Assembly: GCF_000479005.1 (NCBI RefSeq)
Contig: NZ_AWXC01000007.1
Location: 154,255-218,254 of the forward strand
From: Prevotella sp. BV3P1
Lineage (GTDB): Bacteria; Bacteroidota; Bacteroidia; Bacteroidales; Bacteroidaceae
Reading direction: 5' to 3'
DNA length: 64,000 nt
The notes beneath the pieces were generated by a model. That model was not told where the DNA came from, did not search any database, and saw only the letters and a program-made list of their open reading frames with translations. This document shows positions 7,553 to 16,546 of this stretch, piece after piece. Position 1 is the first letter of the stretch; each line of letters begins with the position of its first letter. Both the position numbers and the translations under genes were made by a program.

Positions 7553-7879
7553 CTAATGATGGGGATGCTCCTTAAACGAAAAGCGAAGAATTTGTATCAA
7601 ATGTCGACAAGTGGCAACCGGTGCATAGAATACCATGCGAGGGCCTGCCCAGCGCATCACCTCACGAACCTTTTGGCGCATCTCGGGTCTGTAACAATGC
7701 ACGGGACAGTCTTTACATGCGGGCTTTTGCTCGCCAAACTTACACCGTTGCAGTCGTTCACAGGCATAATCGCCCAACTGCCTGTATGCTACGGGTACCT
7801 CATTTAAGTGTAGGCGATGCCGACAATAGAGGTTTATCATCAACCGGATGGTTTCTTGGTCACGTTCTATCTTCGTCAT
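7553..7879 (-). CDS. ygbA: YgbA-like protein (nitrous oxide-stimulated promoter family)
   Basis: 108 residues. IRLMINLYCRHRLH, YACERLQRCKFGEQKPACKD, CPVHCYRPEMRQKVREVMRW and GPRMVFYAPVATCRHLI reproduce the YgbA pattern with its conserved Cys residues (C, CxxC-like and CPxHC). In E. coli ygbA belongs to the NO-responsive NsrR regulon (known); the Cys arrangement suggests metal or Fe-S binding (inference). The ATG at 7879 overlaps the stop of the protease gene by 4 bp (ATGA), so translation is probably coupled to it. Confidence 0.82.
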   Translation of the reverse strand: MTKIERDQETIRLMINLYCRHRLHLNEVPVAYRQLGDYACERLQRCKFGEQKPACKDCPVHCYRPEMRQKVREVMRWAGPRMVFYAPVATCRHLIQILRFSFKEHPHH

Positions 7880-10098
7880 CGTCGGATGAGTGTTGAGCCG
7901 GTCATGGATGCTGCGTGGCTGTTTACCTGCACCACATACACGCCTTTTGGCAAGGTTGATAAGTTCAGCGAATAGGATGTTTGACCTGCTGGAAAGGAAA
8001 TTTGTTTTACCAACCCACCTGATACGGCGTATACAGATACCGAGAAATGATGAGGAGCCACATCGTGTAACCGCATTTGTACCAAGCCATCATGCTGTAC
8101 GGAAAAACGGATTCCCCTGGGTTGATGCTGCGTGATGGTTTCGATACCACTTACACCTAATATATATAGCAGACCTTTGTAGACATCTATCTGTCCGTAG
8201 CCATACTGATTGTTGGGGTAGGTGAGTGACGGGTCGGTATGCGAACAAGTGTGCGCCAGTACGTTCATAATCTCTTCTCTCGTCAACGTAGGCTTGGCTT
8301 GTAGCCACAGGGCGATGGCACCCGCAACGACAGGGGTTGACATGGAGGTGCCTGAATTGCTGTTCCAAGCGTACTGCCGACCCTTGAAGTTGAAATGGGC
8401 AACGTCAGACTGCACGTCAAAGGCGTTGGGATTGGCCTCCAGGTAATAACTGCTGTATGATGAGATGATGTTTGTGCCGGGTGCCAATACATCAGGTTTC
8501 ATGCGTTCGTCGTAGGTGGGGCCTACCGAACTGTATTCGCCTCGTTGCCCTTGTGTGCCCTGATCGTACACGCGTCGTTCGCCTTTGTAGTTGGTGATGG
8601 CCGTTCGGTAGGATGAGGCACCCACGCATATCACGGATGGCGCGCTGCCAGGTGAGAGGATGCTGTGTGTTCGCTCGCCTGCGTTGAGTTGCGGAGCCAA
8701 GGTGTTATCGGTCCAATTGCCACTGCCGCGATAGGCTTCTATCTCACAGTCGACCCCCACTACTTCAAATGAAAATGGTATGGACAGTCCCACCTCGTCA
8801 TCCGTCTTCACCAAGACATCGTATGCGGTTTCTGTTGAATGGTAGCTGGACGCATAGCCCATGATGCGCAGGCGATAGGTTTTGCCGCCCAGTGTGACGG
8901 TGTCGGTGAAGAGTGAGTCGGCACAGGCCAACACTTGCGTCGTTGGTATGGTCAGCGTTTCGGTGTTCTGGCCATAGCTGGTCAGGCGGAGTGTAAAGGG
9001 TTGGGGTGATTTCAGCGTGAAATAAAGCGAGTTTCTGCTGTCGGAAACGAACGTGCCGGCCGATTTTTTCCCTATTGGTTTGCGGAAAAACGACTTCTTG
9101 GCTCCTTCGTTTCCGGCAGACGCTACGATGATACGGCCAGGGCCTGACAAACTGTCCAGAATGGCGTAGTAGAGTTGGTCATCGCCATGGAAGTCTTGGT
9201 TGGAGCCTTCGCTGAACGAAATGACGCAGGGTAGGTTGCGTTCTCGGGCATAGTCCATGATGTACTTAAAGCCAAGGGCGTCGGTGGCATAGGTATATTT
9301 ATAGTAATCAGTCGAGTCGATGAACTGTTTATCGTCTGACACGGCATTGCTCACCAGGCAGATGTCGCTTTCATAGGCCATGCCCCGATACGGGCTGTCG
9401 TAACCGCTTCCGGCCGCAATGCCCAGCGTATGGGTGCCGTGTGTCTGTATGAGTCCGTCACGCGAGTGCTGGTAGGCCAGCAAAGCGTCACGTCCTTCAT
9501 AGGCAGCACCCACGTAGAGCGTGCTGCCCAGGGTGTCGGCAGACAACTGATCCCAAAACCGCTTGATGCGATAGTGGGTAGCTGTTGAATCGTAGAAGTT
9601 GGGATGCGTCAGGTCAAAGCCAACGTCTTGCACGCCTACCACCACATCTTTCCCCGTAAAGGCATGGGGCAGCGGGTCTGCTCCCTGATAGACTGGGTTG
9701 GCGTTGAGCCAAAAAGCCACTGAATCCATCTGAAGGGAGTTGCCTCGACTTGCCTCAATGCGCTGCACCTGCTTGAGTGATGACAGGTGTCCCAACCGCT
9801 GCAACGGCACGCTCACGATGTAGATGTCACCGAATTGAGCCAAGGGTCGACAGTCATTCTCCTTAAAAATACGTTGGGCATCACTTGTCACTCGGACAAA
9901 GGCGCATAGTTCTGGCTGTTTGACACGAGGCCTGTTCATGGGTGATGGCGATTTCCTCACGCCTTGATGTCGTTGATGCGTCTGTTCAATAGCCAGTTGC
10001 CTGACCAGCGAAGACATCTTTGCATAATCGGTACGCTGGCCATACAGGGAGGCCGCACACCATATATATATAGATAGGATGAACAGGTATTTCTTCAT
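7876..10098 (-). CDS. Secreted S8 (subtilisin-like) serine protease with T9SS sorting domain
   Basis: 740 residues from the ATG at 10098. MKKYLFILSIYIWCAASLYGQ is a Sec signal peptide. The catalytic triad is Asp158 in GVQDVGFDLTHP, His220 in QTHGTHTLG and Ser585 in NSGTSMSTPVVAG, with oxyanion Asn in VASAGNEG. A beta-sandwich insertion lies between about 355 and 460, and residues about 660-740 form the type A C-terminal domain of the type IX secretion system, ending in GVYVVQVNSH...STLIRR. It should be exported and surface-attached or released. It overlaps the ygbA-like gene at its 3' end. All key residues are present. Confidence 0.9.
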   Translation of the reverse strand: MKKYLFILSIYIWCAASLYGQRTDYAKMSSLVRQLAIEQTHQRHQGVRKSPSPMNRPRVKQPELCAFVRVTSDAQRIFKENDCRPLAQFGDIYIVSVPLQRLGHLSSLKQVQRIEASRGNSLQMDSVAFWLNANPVYQGADPLPHAFTGKDVVVGVQDVGFDLTHPNFYDSTATHYRIKRFWDQLSADTLGSTLYVGAAYEGRDALLAYQHSRDGLIQTHGTHTLGIAAGSGYDSPYRGMAYESDICLVSNAVSDDKQFIDSTDYYKYTYATDALGFKYIMDYARERNLPCVISFSEGSNQDFHGDDQLYYAILDSLSGPGRIIVASAGNEGAKKSFFRKPIGKKSAGTFVSDSRNSLYFTLKSPQPFTLRLTSYGQNTETLTIPTTQVLACADSLFTDTVTLGGKTYRLRIMGYASSYHSTETAYDVLVKTDDEVGLSIPFSFEVVGVDCEIEAYRGSGNWTDNTLAPQLNAGERTHSILSPGSAPSVICVGASSYRTAITNYKGERRVYDQGTQGQRGEYSSVGPTYDERMKPDVLAPGTNIISSYSSYYLEANPNAFDVQSDVAHFNFKGRQYAWNSNSGTSMSTPVVAGAIALWLQAKPTLTREEIMNVLAHTCSHTDPSLTYPNNQYGYGQIDVYKGLLYILGVSGIETITQHQPRGIRFSVQHDGLVQMRLHDVAPHHFSVSVYAVSGGLVKQISFPAGQTSYSLNLSTLPKGVYVVQVNSHAASMTGSTLIRR

Positions 10099-10237
10099 TG
10101 TTTGCAAAATAAGCTAAAATAATCGACAACCACAAGTAAATAATCGTTGTTTTCCGGTCATCGATGGCGGATGGGTGCGTTACGATTTATTCACATTTTC
10201 TTTTGAACAATCAAAACATTATTCGTTTATTTTTAGC

Positions 10238-10268
10238 TACCTTTGCGCAAAATAGGCAGCGCCTCTGA
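10238..10268 (+). promoter_or_regulatory. Promoter -7 element inside a short repeat, before slyD-like gene
   Basis: TACCTTTG at 10238-10245 is a perfect -7 motif. The following AAATAGGC..CGCCTC continues as in the larger repeats at 36217 and 38526, so this is a partial third copy. The leader to the start at 10371 is about 120 bp. Confidence 0.55.
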
Positions 10269-10370
10269 TATATCTGCCATGCTTGATGCCGTTAGCGATG
10301 CATAAACAGCACATGAGATAAGCACAGAGATGCGTGTGCCTACATGAATCTATTAGTCAAAAAACTATTT

Positions 10371-10955
10371 ATGAAAAAACGAGTCAATCAATTTATTGCT
10401 GTGTCTTACCAACTGCATGCTGCCGAAAACGAAGAAATGACGTTGGTTGAAGAAGCTACAGAAGCGCAACCTTACCAGTTTATCAGCGGCTTTGGGCTGA
10501 CACTCGATTTATTCGAAGATGCCCTCGTCAACTTGCAGGCAGGCGAAGAGTTTGAGGTACAACTGGCTCCAGAGCAGGCTTATGGCCATTTTCAGCCAGA
10601 GCATGTGTTGGATCTCGAGCGGGAAGTCTTCACCGTTGATGGGACGTTTGATGCAGAGAACATCTATGAAGGAGCGGTGGTACCCTTGCAAAACGAGGAG
10701 GGTACGCGCTTCATGGGACGCATTCTCGAGGTGAACGACAAGCAGGTGAAGGTGGATTTGAATCACCCCCTGGCTGGAAAAACGCTCAACTTTAAGGGAA
10801 AGGTCATCGAAAACCGCGAAGCTACCAACGAAGAAATTGCTGCAATGGTTAACCAAATGGCTGGTGGATGTGGTTGTGGTGGTCACAGTGATGGCGGCTG
10901 TTGTTGCGGAGGCTGTGGTAGTTCAGATGACGGTGGATGTGGTTGCGGCCATTAA
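10371..10955 (+). CDS. slyD: SlyD-like FKBP-type peptidyl-prolyl isomerase
   Basis: 194 residues from the ATG at 10371 (a start nine codons upstream is possible). An FKBP half-domain (FIAVSYQL, FISGFGL) is interrupted by an insert-in-flap domain (about 75-125) and closed by VDLNHPLAGKTLNFKGKVI, the SlyD signature. The tail after residue 160 is almost only Gly, Cys and His (GGCGCGGH, GGCCCGGCG, GGCGCGH), a metal-binding extension like that of SlyD. It is a cytosolic chaperone and prolyl isomerase with a likely role in nickel or zinc handling (family knowledge). aroC follows after 60 bp. Confidence 0.9.
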   Translation: MKKRVNQFIAVSYQLHAAENEEMTLVEEATEAQPYQFISGFGLTLDLFEDALVNLQAGEEFEVQLAPEQAYGHFQPEHVLDLEREVFTVDGTFDAENIYEGAVVPLQNEEGTRFMGRILEVNDKQVKVDLNHPLAGKTLNFKGKVIENREATNEEIAAMVNQMAGGCGCGGHSDGGCCCGGCGSSDDGGCGCGH

Positions 10956-11015
10956 GCCAGGGTCAACGCCTCCAAATTTTTCAACATTTCTTTCATAGAG
11001 CGAACCTAACACACG

Positions 11016-12104
11016 ATGATGCGCAATACATTTGGCCATATTTTTACGTTGACAACCTTTGGTGAAAGCCATGGGGAGGCAGTCGGTGGGGTTGTTGATG
11101 GCATGCCGCCGGGCATCGACATCGATGTACAGTTTGTGCAAAACGAACTTAACCGGCGGCGGCCGGGGCAGAGTAGCATCACCACCGATCGCAAGGAGGC
11201 TGATGAGGTGAGCTTCTTGAGTGGTATCTATGAAGGAAAATCTACTGGCGCACCCATCGCTTTCATGGTGACAAACACCAATCAGCATTCAAAAGATTAC
11301 GACAGTCTACAGCATCTTTATCGTCCATCGCACGCCGACTTTACCTATCAACAGAAATATGGTTTGCGCGATCATCGTGGTGGAGGACGCTCATCGGCTC
11401 GCATCACTTTGAGCAGATGTGTGGCTGGTGCATTGGCTAAGCTGGTGTTGCGACGGTTGGGAATCACCATTCAGGCGTATGTGTCACAAGTGAGTGACAT
11501 CGCCTTGCAACGTGATTATCGCTTATACGACTTGTCCAAGACCGAAAGCAACGTGGTGCGCTGTCCCGATGAGGAAAAAGCCAAGCAGATGGAACAACTC
11601 ATCCGGCAGGTCAAGGTAGAAGGTGACACGGTGGGAGGAGTCGTAACGTGTGTCATCAAGGGATGTCCCGTAGGACTGGGCGAGCCCGAGTTTGACAAGC
11701 TGCATGCGCAACTGGGAGCTGCCATGCTATCCATCAATGCCGCTAAGGGCTTTGAATATGGCGAAGGTTTTGCGTGCGTCAGCCACCGAGGCAGTGAGAT
11801 GAATGACCCGTTTGTCAACGACCATGGGCGCATCAGCACTGCAACCAACCACAATGGAGGCATCCAGGCAGGTACCAGCAATGGCGAAGATATCTATTTT
11901 CGCGTAGCGTTCAAGCCTGTGGCCACCATCTTGATGGAGCAACAAACGGTAGACGTTGAGGGCCATCCGGTTGCCTTCAAGGCCAGTGGTCGGCACGATT
12001 CGTGTGTCGTTCCACGCGCCGTTCCCATTGTAGAGGCAATGGCAGCGATGGTAATCTTGGACAATTATCTTCTTGATTTGACGGTAAAAGAGATCAAATC
12101 TTAA
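11016..12104 (+). CDS. aroC: Chorismate synthase
   Basis: 362 residues, full length for the family. [20 protein letters not shown], the RPGQS motif, [14 protein letters not shown] and [20 protein letters not shown] are the standard chorismate synthase blocks. It makes chorismate from 5-enolpyruvylshikimate-3-phosphate with reduced FMN as cofactor, the last step of the shikimate pathway. Two ATGs in tandem (11016 and 11019) make the exact start ambiguous by one codon. It may be cotranscribed with the slyD-like gene upstream; there is no other aro gene nearby. Confidence 0.97.
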   Translation: MMRNTFGHIFTLTTFGESHGEAVGGVVDGMPPGIDIDVQFVQNELNRRRPGQSSITTDRKEADEVSFLSGIYEGKSTGAPIAFMVTNTNQHSKDYDSLQHLYRPSHADFTYQQKYGLRDHRGGGRSSARITLSRCVAGALAKLVLRRLGITIQAYVSQVSDIALQRDYRLYDLSKTESNVVRCPDEEKAKQMEQLIRQVKVEGDTVGGVVTCVIKGCPVGLGEPEFDKLHAQLGAAMLSINAAKGFEYGEGFACVSHRGSEMNDPFVNDHGRISTATNHNGGIQAGTSNGEDIYFRVAFKPVATILMEQQTVDVEGHPVAFKASGRHDSCVVPRAVPIVEAMAAMVILDNYLLDLTVKEIKS

Positions 12105-12417
12105 CCAGCATCACAGTTTCTTGGTAGAAAAGCAAAGGGAAGGCACAACTTGAGTTACCCTACTCGCATGCGAATCAAGTGATTTGTCATGCCTCACTAT
12201 CTTATAGGGCCTTCCTTTCCGTATTTCTACAGGTGCTCTTTCCTTTCTGGGTGGGCTATTTCCACCATTGAGGTTCATAAGTGATTTGTCCGCATTAGAC
12301 AATTACATGTTAGCCAAACAAAAAATGTACCTCCATACAAAAGGAGGCACATTTTTTCCTTAAAATAATAGTTAGATACGGAATTATAGAGCATATTTTT
12401 GACATGCTCATATCACA
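12105..12417. terminator. Intergenic region with bidirectional terminator
   Basis: The strong element is a hairpin at 12321-12356: AAAAATGT-a-CCTCC pairs with GGAGG-c-ACATTTTT around an 8-base loop, with A/T runs on both sides. It can end transcription from aroC and from the convergent outer-membrane gene. The stretch 12111-12302 has an open 63-codon minus-strand frame without recognisable features; I do not call it a gene. Confidence 0.75.
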
Positions 12418-13026
12418 TTACAGCGCAAATTTGTAACCAACTGTAATCTGGAAAACACTATTCTTACTGCTGTCTTCGTCAATAATCTTGGTTACTCCCC
12501 AATTGTATCGTGCATCGATATTTATATTGCTGAACTCGTAGGAAACACCAACGGGAATAGAGATATCAACCTTATTCAGTTTGGCATCAATTCCTGCAGC
12601 TTTAAGAGATTTCTCTAAATCAACCTCTGCGTTGACACCATTCTGTGAAACTTTGACTTTATTGTTGATTAAAAAGCCTGGTTGTACACCTAACTTCACG
12701 GCAAATCCATGAGCCACATAAACGTTAGCATGAATTGGAACATTGATATAGTCTAACTTTACTGTTCCATCTACATTGCCTATCTTTCCCTTAGCTCCCT
12801 GCATAGAGTAAAGTAATCCACCCGAGAAACTAACCATGTCAGTAGCCTGCACTTCTACCTCGGCACCAACAACTGGCGCAAATCTTGAGTCGGCATCATT
12901 ATCGTTTGTAAGCGTAGCCATGTTTAAACCTACTTTAGGCTGTAAAGTAACCGTACCTTTGTCACGCTGTCCGTACGCTGCAATTGTTATAAACATAACG
13001 CATGCACTTAAAATAATTTTTTTCAT
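12418..13026 (-). CDS. Small outer-membrane beta-barrel (porin family) protein
   Basis: 202 residues. MKKIILSACVMFITIAAYGQ is a signal peptide. The rest is alternating amphipathic strands such as VTLQPKVGLNMATL, MVSFSGGLLYSMQG and FAVKLGVQPGFLINNKVK, ending in the outer-membrane terminal strand FQITVGYKFAL. This fits the outer-membrane beta-barrel families of Bacteroidetes (PF13568 type). No substrate can be named. It is monocistronic, with a promoter at 13061-13091 and the terminator at 12321-12356. Confidence 0.85.
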   Translation of the reverse strand: MKKIILSACVMFITIAAYGQRDKGTVTLQPKVGLNMATLTNDNDADSRFAPVVGAEVEVQATDMVSFSGGLLYSMQGAKGKIGNVDGTVKLDYINVPIHANVYVAHGFAVKLGVQPGFLINNKVKVSQNGVNAEVDLEKSLKAAGIDAKLNKVDISIPVGVSYEFSNINIDARYNWGVTKIIDEDSSKNSVFQITVGYKFAL

Positions 13027-13060
13027 AGAAGATACTTATTATAAATAAATTAAACTTATG

Positions 13061-13091
13061 CAAAGATAAACAAACAACGTGACACACCAAA
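13061..13091 (-). promoter_or_regulatory. Promoter of the outer-membrane barrel gene
   Basis: On the minus strand TTTG (13091-13088), 19-bp spacer, TATCTTTG (13068-13061): an exact Bacteroidales -33/-7 promoter. The transcript would start about 30 bp before the ATG at 13026. Confidence 0.75.
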
Positions 13092-13193
13092 CGTTAACGA
13101 TAGATTTTTGAGGAAGAGAGAAATATTTCTACTTGAGAATATACGATAGAAGCACATACGAAATCATGCTATAATAATGAAATACCGAATACA

Positions 13194-13222
13194 AAAAAGT
13201 CGCCGATATTCAGCGACTTTTT
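13194..13222 (-). terminator. Terminator of the nqr operon
   Basis: AAAAAGTCGC (13194-13203) and its complement GCGACTTTTT (13213-13222) form a perfect 10-bp stem with a 9-base loop and flanking A/T runs, 37 bp beyond the nqrF stop. Confidence 0.82.
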
Positions 13223-13258
13223 ATAATTGTATGTAAGTTGTTGTTGATTTGTTTCAAC

Positions 13259-14530
13259 TTATCCAAAGTTATCAAACATGATAGATTCAGGATCAACGCC
13301 AAGGCTATCCAACATTTTTTGTACGGCTGCACTCATCGGACCAGGACCACACATGTAGTACTCGATGTCTTCTGGCGCTTCATGGTCTTTCAAATAGGTG
13401 TTATACATCACCTGATGAACAAAGCCAGCTGTGTACTTCACACCAGCTTCATCTGCCAATGGATCCGGACGATCGAGAGCCAGATGGAAATGGAAGTTGG
13501 GATATTCTTTCTCCAGTTCGTGGAAATCATCCAAGAAGAATGCTTCGTTCAATGAGCGCGCACCATAGAAATAATGCATTTCACGATCGCGGGTGTGCAA
13601 TGTCTTCAACATATACATGATTTGACTGCGCAATGGTGCCATACCAGCTCCACCACCAACCCAAATCATCTCTTTCTTAGAGTCGAAGATAGGATGGAAG
13701 TCACCGTAGGGTCCACTCATCCTCACCTTATCGCCTGGCTTCAAAGAGAAGATATAACTAGAGGCAATACCGGTTGGAACGTCTTGGAAGCCCACTTGTG
13801 GACGTGGCTTGAATGGCGTTGAGGCAATACGCACGGTCAGCATGATGATGTCGCCTTCCTCAGGATAGTTAGCCATGGAGTAAGCGCGTACAGTAGGCTC
13901 GGGGTTGTGAGCCTTGAGAGAAAGAATGTTGAACTTCTTCCATGCGCCAATGTACTCTTCTCCAATATCATCCTTATCGAAATCCTTGTCGTAATCAATC
14001 ACATCGTATGCGGGAATTGATATTTGAGCATACGAGCCTGGTATGAAGTCCATGTGCTCGCCAGGAGGCAACTGCACTTTGAACTCTTTGATAAAGCTCG
14101 ACACGTTTTTATTGCTGATGACGGTGCATTCCCATTCTTTGACACCTAAAACGGTTTCAGGTATTTTGACTTTTAGGTCACCTTTCACCTTGCACTGACA
14201 TCCTAAACGCCAATTATTCTTTATCTCTTTCCTTGTAAAGTGAGGACGCTCTGAATCCAAGATTTCACCTCCTCCTTCAATCACTTGTAATTTGCATTGT
14301 CCACAACTGCCTTTTCCGCCACATGCAGAGGGGAGGTAAATTCCATTTTGAGTTAGAGTACTCATGATAGACGCACCTTGTGGAACGCTGAGAGTCTTAT
14401 CTTCGTTGATGACGATATTGACGTTTCCGCTTGGCGAGAGATATTTTTTAGCGACCAACAGTATGATGACCAGCAAAAAAATGACGGTCAAGAATACGGC
14501 AATGCTCTGTAATATAAATGAAAATTCCAT
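13259..14530 (-). CDS. nqrF: Na+-translocating NADH:quinone reductase subunit F
   Basis: 423 residues. An N-terminal membrane helix (about 5-28) is followed by a plant-type 2Fe-2S domain (CGGKGSCGQCKL plus a later Cys at about 112), an FAD-binding domain with RAYSMANYPEE, and the NADH-binding domain with GGGAGMAPLRSQI and YYMCGPGPM. It is the electron entry point: NADH to FAD to the 2Fe-2S centre. It is the last gene of the six-gene operon nqrABCDEF, 9 bp after nqrE, and is followed by a terminator. Confidence 0.97.
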   Translation of the reverse strand: MEFSFILQSIAVFLTVIFLLVIILLVAKKYLSPSGNVNIVINEDKTLSVPQGASIMSTLTQNGIYLPSACGGKGSCGQCKLQVIEGGGEILDSERPHFTRKEIKNNWRLGCQCKVKGDLKVKIPETVLGVKEWECTVISNKNVSSFIKEFKVQLPPGEHMDFIPGSYAQISIPAYDVIDYDKDFDKDDIGEEYIGAWKKFNILSLKAHNPEPTVRAYSMANYPEEGDIIMLTVRIASTPFKPRPQVGFQDVPTGIASSYIFSLKPGDKVRMSGPYGDFHPIFDSKKEMIWVGGGAGMAPLRSQIMYMLKTLHTRDREMHYFYGARSLNEAFFLDDFHELEKEYPNFHFHLALDRPDPLADEAGVKYTAGFVHQVMYNTYLKDHEAPEDIEYYMCGPGPMSAAVQKMLDSLGVDPESIMFDNFG

Positions 14531-14539
14531 AATTGATGA

Positions 14540-15148
14540 TTATATTTTTAAGCCAGAGAAGCACATCATGGCAATGGCCATAAGTCCTACGGTAATGAAG
14601 GTGATACCAAGACCTTGAAGCGGTTTTGGCACATCACTATATTGTAATTTCTCACGAATAGCCCCCATGAGGACAATGGCAAGGGTCCATCCCAGTCCAC
14701 TTCCCACAGCGTAAGCAATCGCGTCAGCGATATTACCGATATACTGTGTGTTACTTGGATCCAGATTGATACGTTGCTGCATGAACATGGAACCACCCAT
14801 GATGGCGCAGTTTACGGCAATCAGCGGAAGGAAGATTCCCAACGAGGCATAAAGTGACGGACTATATTTCTCGACCAGCATTTCTACCAATTGCGTCATA
14901 CCGGCGATGACGGCGATAAAGATAATGAAACTCAGATAACTTAATCCTAACGGATCCAGAACTTTGGTTTGAAGCAAGTAGTCTACCGGAACGGTGACAA
15001 ACAGCACGAATGTCACGGCCATGCCTAAACCAAATGAGGTCTTTACATTCTTCGATACGGCCAAAAATGAACACATTCCAAGGAAGAATGCGAAGATCAT
15101 GTTGTCGACAAATATCGATCTGAAAAATAATGATATGATATGTTCCAT
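14540..15148 (-). CDS. nqrE: Na+-NQR subunit E
   Basis: 202 residues, six membrane helices. The start [33 protein letters not shown] has the Cys-bearing helix of NqrE, and [10 protein letters not shown] holds the second conserved Cys; together with the NqrD cysteines these bind the intramembrane Fe centre (family knowledge). It pairs with the homologous NqrD in inverted topology and forms part of the Na+ path. It lies 9 bp upstream of nqrF. Confidence 0.96.
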   Translation of the reverse strand: MEHIISLFFRSIFVDNMIFAFFLGMCSFLAVSKNVKTSFGLGMAVTFVLFVTVPVDYLLQTKVLDPLGLSYLSFIIFIAVIAGMTQLVEMLVEKYSPSLYASLGIFLPLIAVNCAIMGGSMFMQQRINLDPSNTQYIGNIADAIAYAVGSGLGWTLAIVLMGAIREKLQYSDVPKPLQGLGITFITVGLMAIAMMCFSGLKI

Positions 15149-15178
15149 AATAATTCTAATTGATTAAAATTGCATGAA

Positions 15179-15805
15179 TTACTTTTCTTCTTGATAGAAA
15201 TAGGCACGGTGAATCCAAATGACACATCCAACGAGAATCAAAGCCATTGCCGGCGTGGCCATCATACCATTATTCGTATAACCAAAGTCGTAGAAAGACG
15301 ATGGAATAATCGTAAATCCTAATAAAGTGCCTCTGCCAAATAATTCACGAAGAGCTCCCACAATCACTAAAATCATTGCGTAACCTAAACCATTTCCCAC
15401 TCCATCAAGAAAGGATGGCCAAGGTTTGTTCATCATAGCAAAAGCTTCCAAGCGTCCCATCAAAATACAGTTGGTAATGATCAAGGCCACATATACTGAG
15501 AGTTGGACACTCACATCATACGCGTAGGCCTTTAAGATTTGGCTCACGATGGTTACCAATGCGGCCACAACAACCAGCTGCACGATGATACGGATTCGCA
15601 TTGGGATGGTGTTGCGAATAATCGAAATAATTACATTTGAAAATGCAGTAATAACCGTCACTGCCAATCCCATGACAATAGCTGGCTTTAATTGTGAAGT
15701 TACTGCCAAAGCCGAACAGATTCCCAAGACCTGAACCAAGATAGGATGATCCAAATTGAGAGGGCTTGTAAAGACTTTCTTATTTTGTGTTGAAAATAAT
15801 GCCAT
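15179..15805 (-). CDS. nqrD: Na+-NQR subunit D
   Basis: 208 residues, six membrane helices, homologous to NqrE. The Cys in VLGICSALAVTSQLKPAI and in ITNCILMGRLEAFAM are the ligands for the membrane-embedded Fe centre shared with NqrE. GNGLGYAMILVIVGALREL is a family block. The gene lies 14 bp after nqrC and 30 bp before nqrE in the same operon. Confidence 0.96.
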   Translation of the reverse strand: MALFSTQNKKVFTSPLNLDHPILVQVLGICSALAVTSQLKPAIVMGLAVTVITAFSNVIISIIRNTIPMRIRIIVQLVVVAALVTIVSQILKAYAYDVSVQLSVYVALIITNCILMGRLEAFAMMNKPWPSFLDGVGNGLGYAMILVIVGALRELFGRGTLLGFTIIPSSFYDFGYTNNGMMATPAMALILVGCVIWIHRAYFYQEEK

Positions 15806-15819
15806 AATACTAAATCAAT

Positions 15820-16542
15820 TTAATGAGCTTTCAAGAAATTCATATATGCACCTAAACAAGTCTGCAACATCTCGGTCACACCGTTGGAAGTGAGCGTAGC
15901 GCCCGTTATACCATCAACTTGTGTGGAAGGGTCTTCCACCTTCTTGCTGACAGCCAGTGCGATTTGATGGGGATCTTGCGCAAATAGTTTTTTACCTTGA
16001 AACTGGTTTTGCCATGCGCGGTTGTCTTTAATTTCAGCTCCCAATCCAGCAGTTTCACTTTCATGGTCAAAGTAAGTTCCGAAGACAGTCGACTTATCTG
16101 CATTAATGGCAACATAACCATTGATTGCTCCCCATAGTCCCATGCCATAAACAGGAATCACATACTTAGTCTGTCCATTAACCTTACAAACGAAGAGTGC
16201 TAACTTTCCATTCTTAAAGTCGGCTGAATTGAGTTTAAAACCGTTGTTTTCTCCGCCCTGTTCTCCTTTTTCAAGGACATTACCCTGCTCATCTATAATT
16301 TCATCAGCGAGTACAACTTCTTGATACTTTGCAGCAGCGTCTTCATTATTCAAATCTCTAATATTCAACGAATTTAATATCTGCTTCTTCTTGTCCAATG
16401 CCACGTTAGCATCTTGCATAGGTTTCAAAGCCTGGAATACAAAAGCTAACAGGAATGCAACAAGAACAACGATAATGATTGAATATATAATCGTATAGGA
16501 ATTAGAATTGGTATTCAATCCTTTTTTATTTTCTTCAGCCAT
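15820..16542 (-). CDS. nqrC: Na+-NQR subunit C
   Basis: 240 residues. One N-terminal membrane helix (about 16-38) precedes a periplasmic FMN domain. The covalent flavin site is Thr216 in DGITGATLTSNGV, to which FMN is attached by a phosphoester bond through the ApbE flavin transferase (family knowledge; apbE is not in this window). The motif has Thr in place of the usual Ser at its first position (TGAT rather than SGAT). The gene sits 4 bp after nqrB. Confidence 0.96.
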   Translation of the reverse strand: MAEENKKGLNTNSNSYTIIYSIIIVVLVAFLLAFVFQALKPMQDANVALDKKKQILNSLNIRDLNNEDAAAKYQEVVLADEIIDEQGNVLEKGEQGGENNGFKLNSADFKNGKLALFVCKVNGQTKYVIPVYGMGLWGAINGYVAINADKSTVFGTYFDHESETAGLGAEIKDNRAWQNQFQGKKLFAQDPHQIALAVSKKVEDPSTQVDGITGATLTSNGVTEMLQTCLGAYMNFLKAH

Positions 16543-16546
16543 TGTC

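Noticed and set aside
12111..12302. 63-codon minus-strand frame between aroC and the outer-membrane gene
   Set aside because: No start context, promoter or family; it lies just beyond a terminator and is probably chance.
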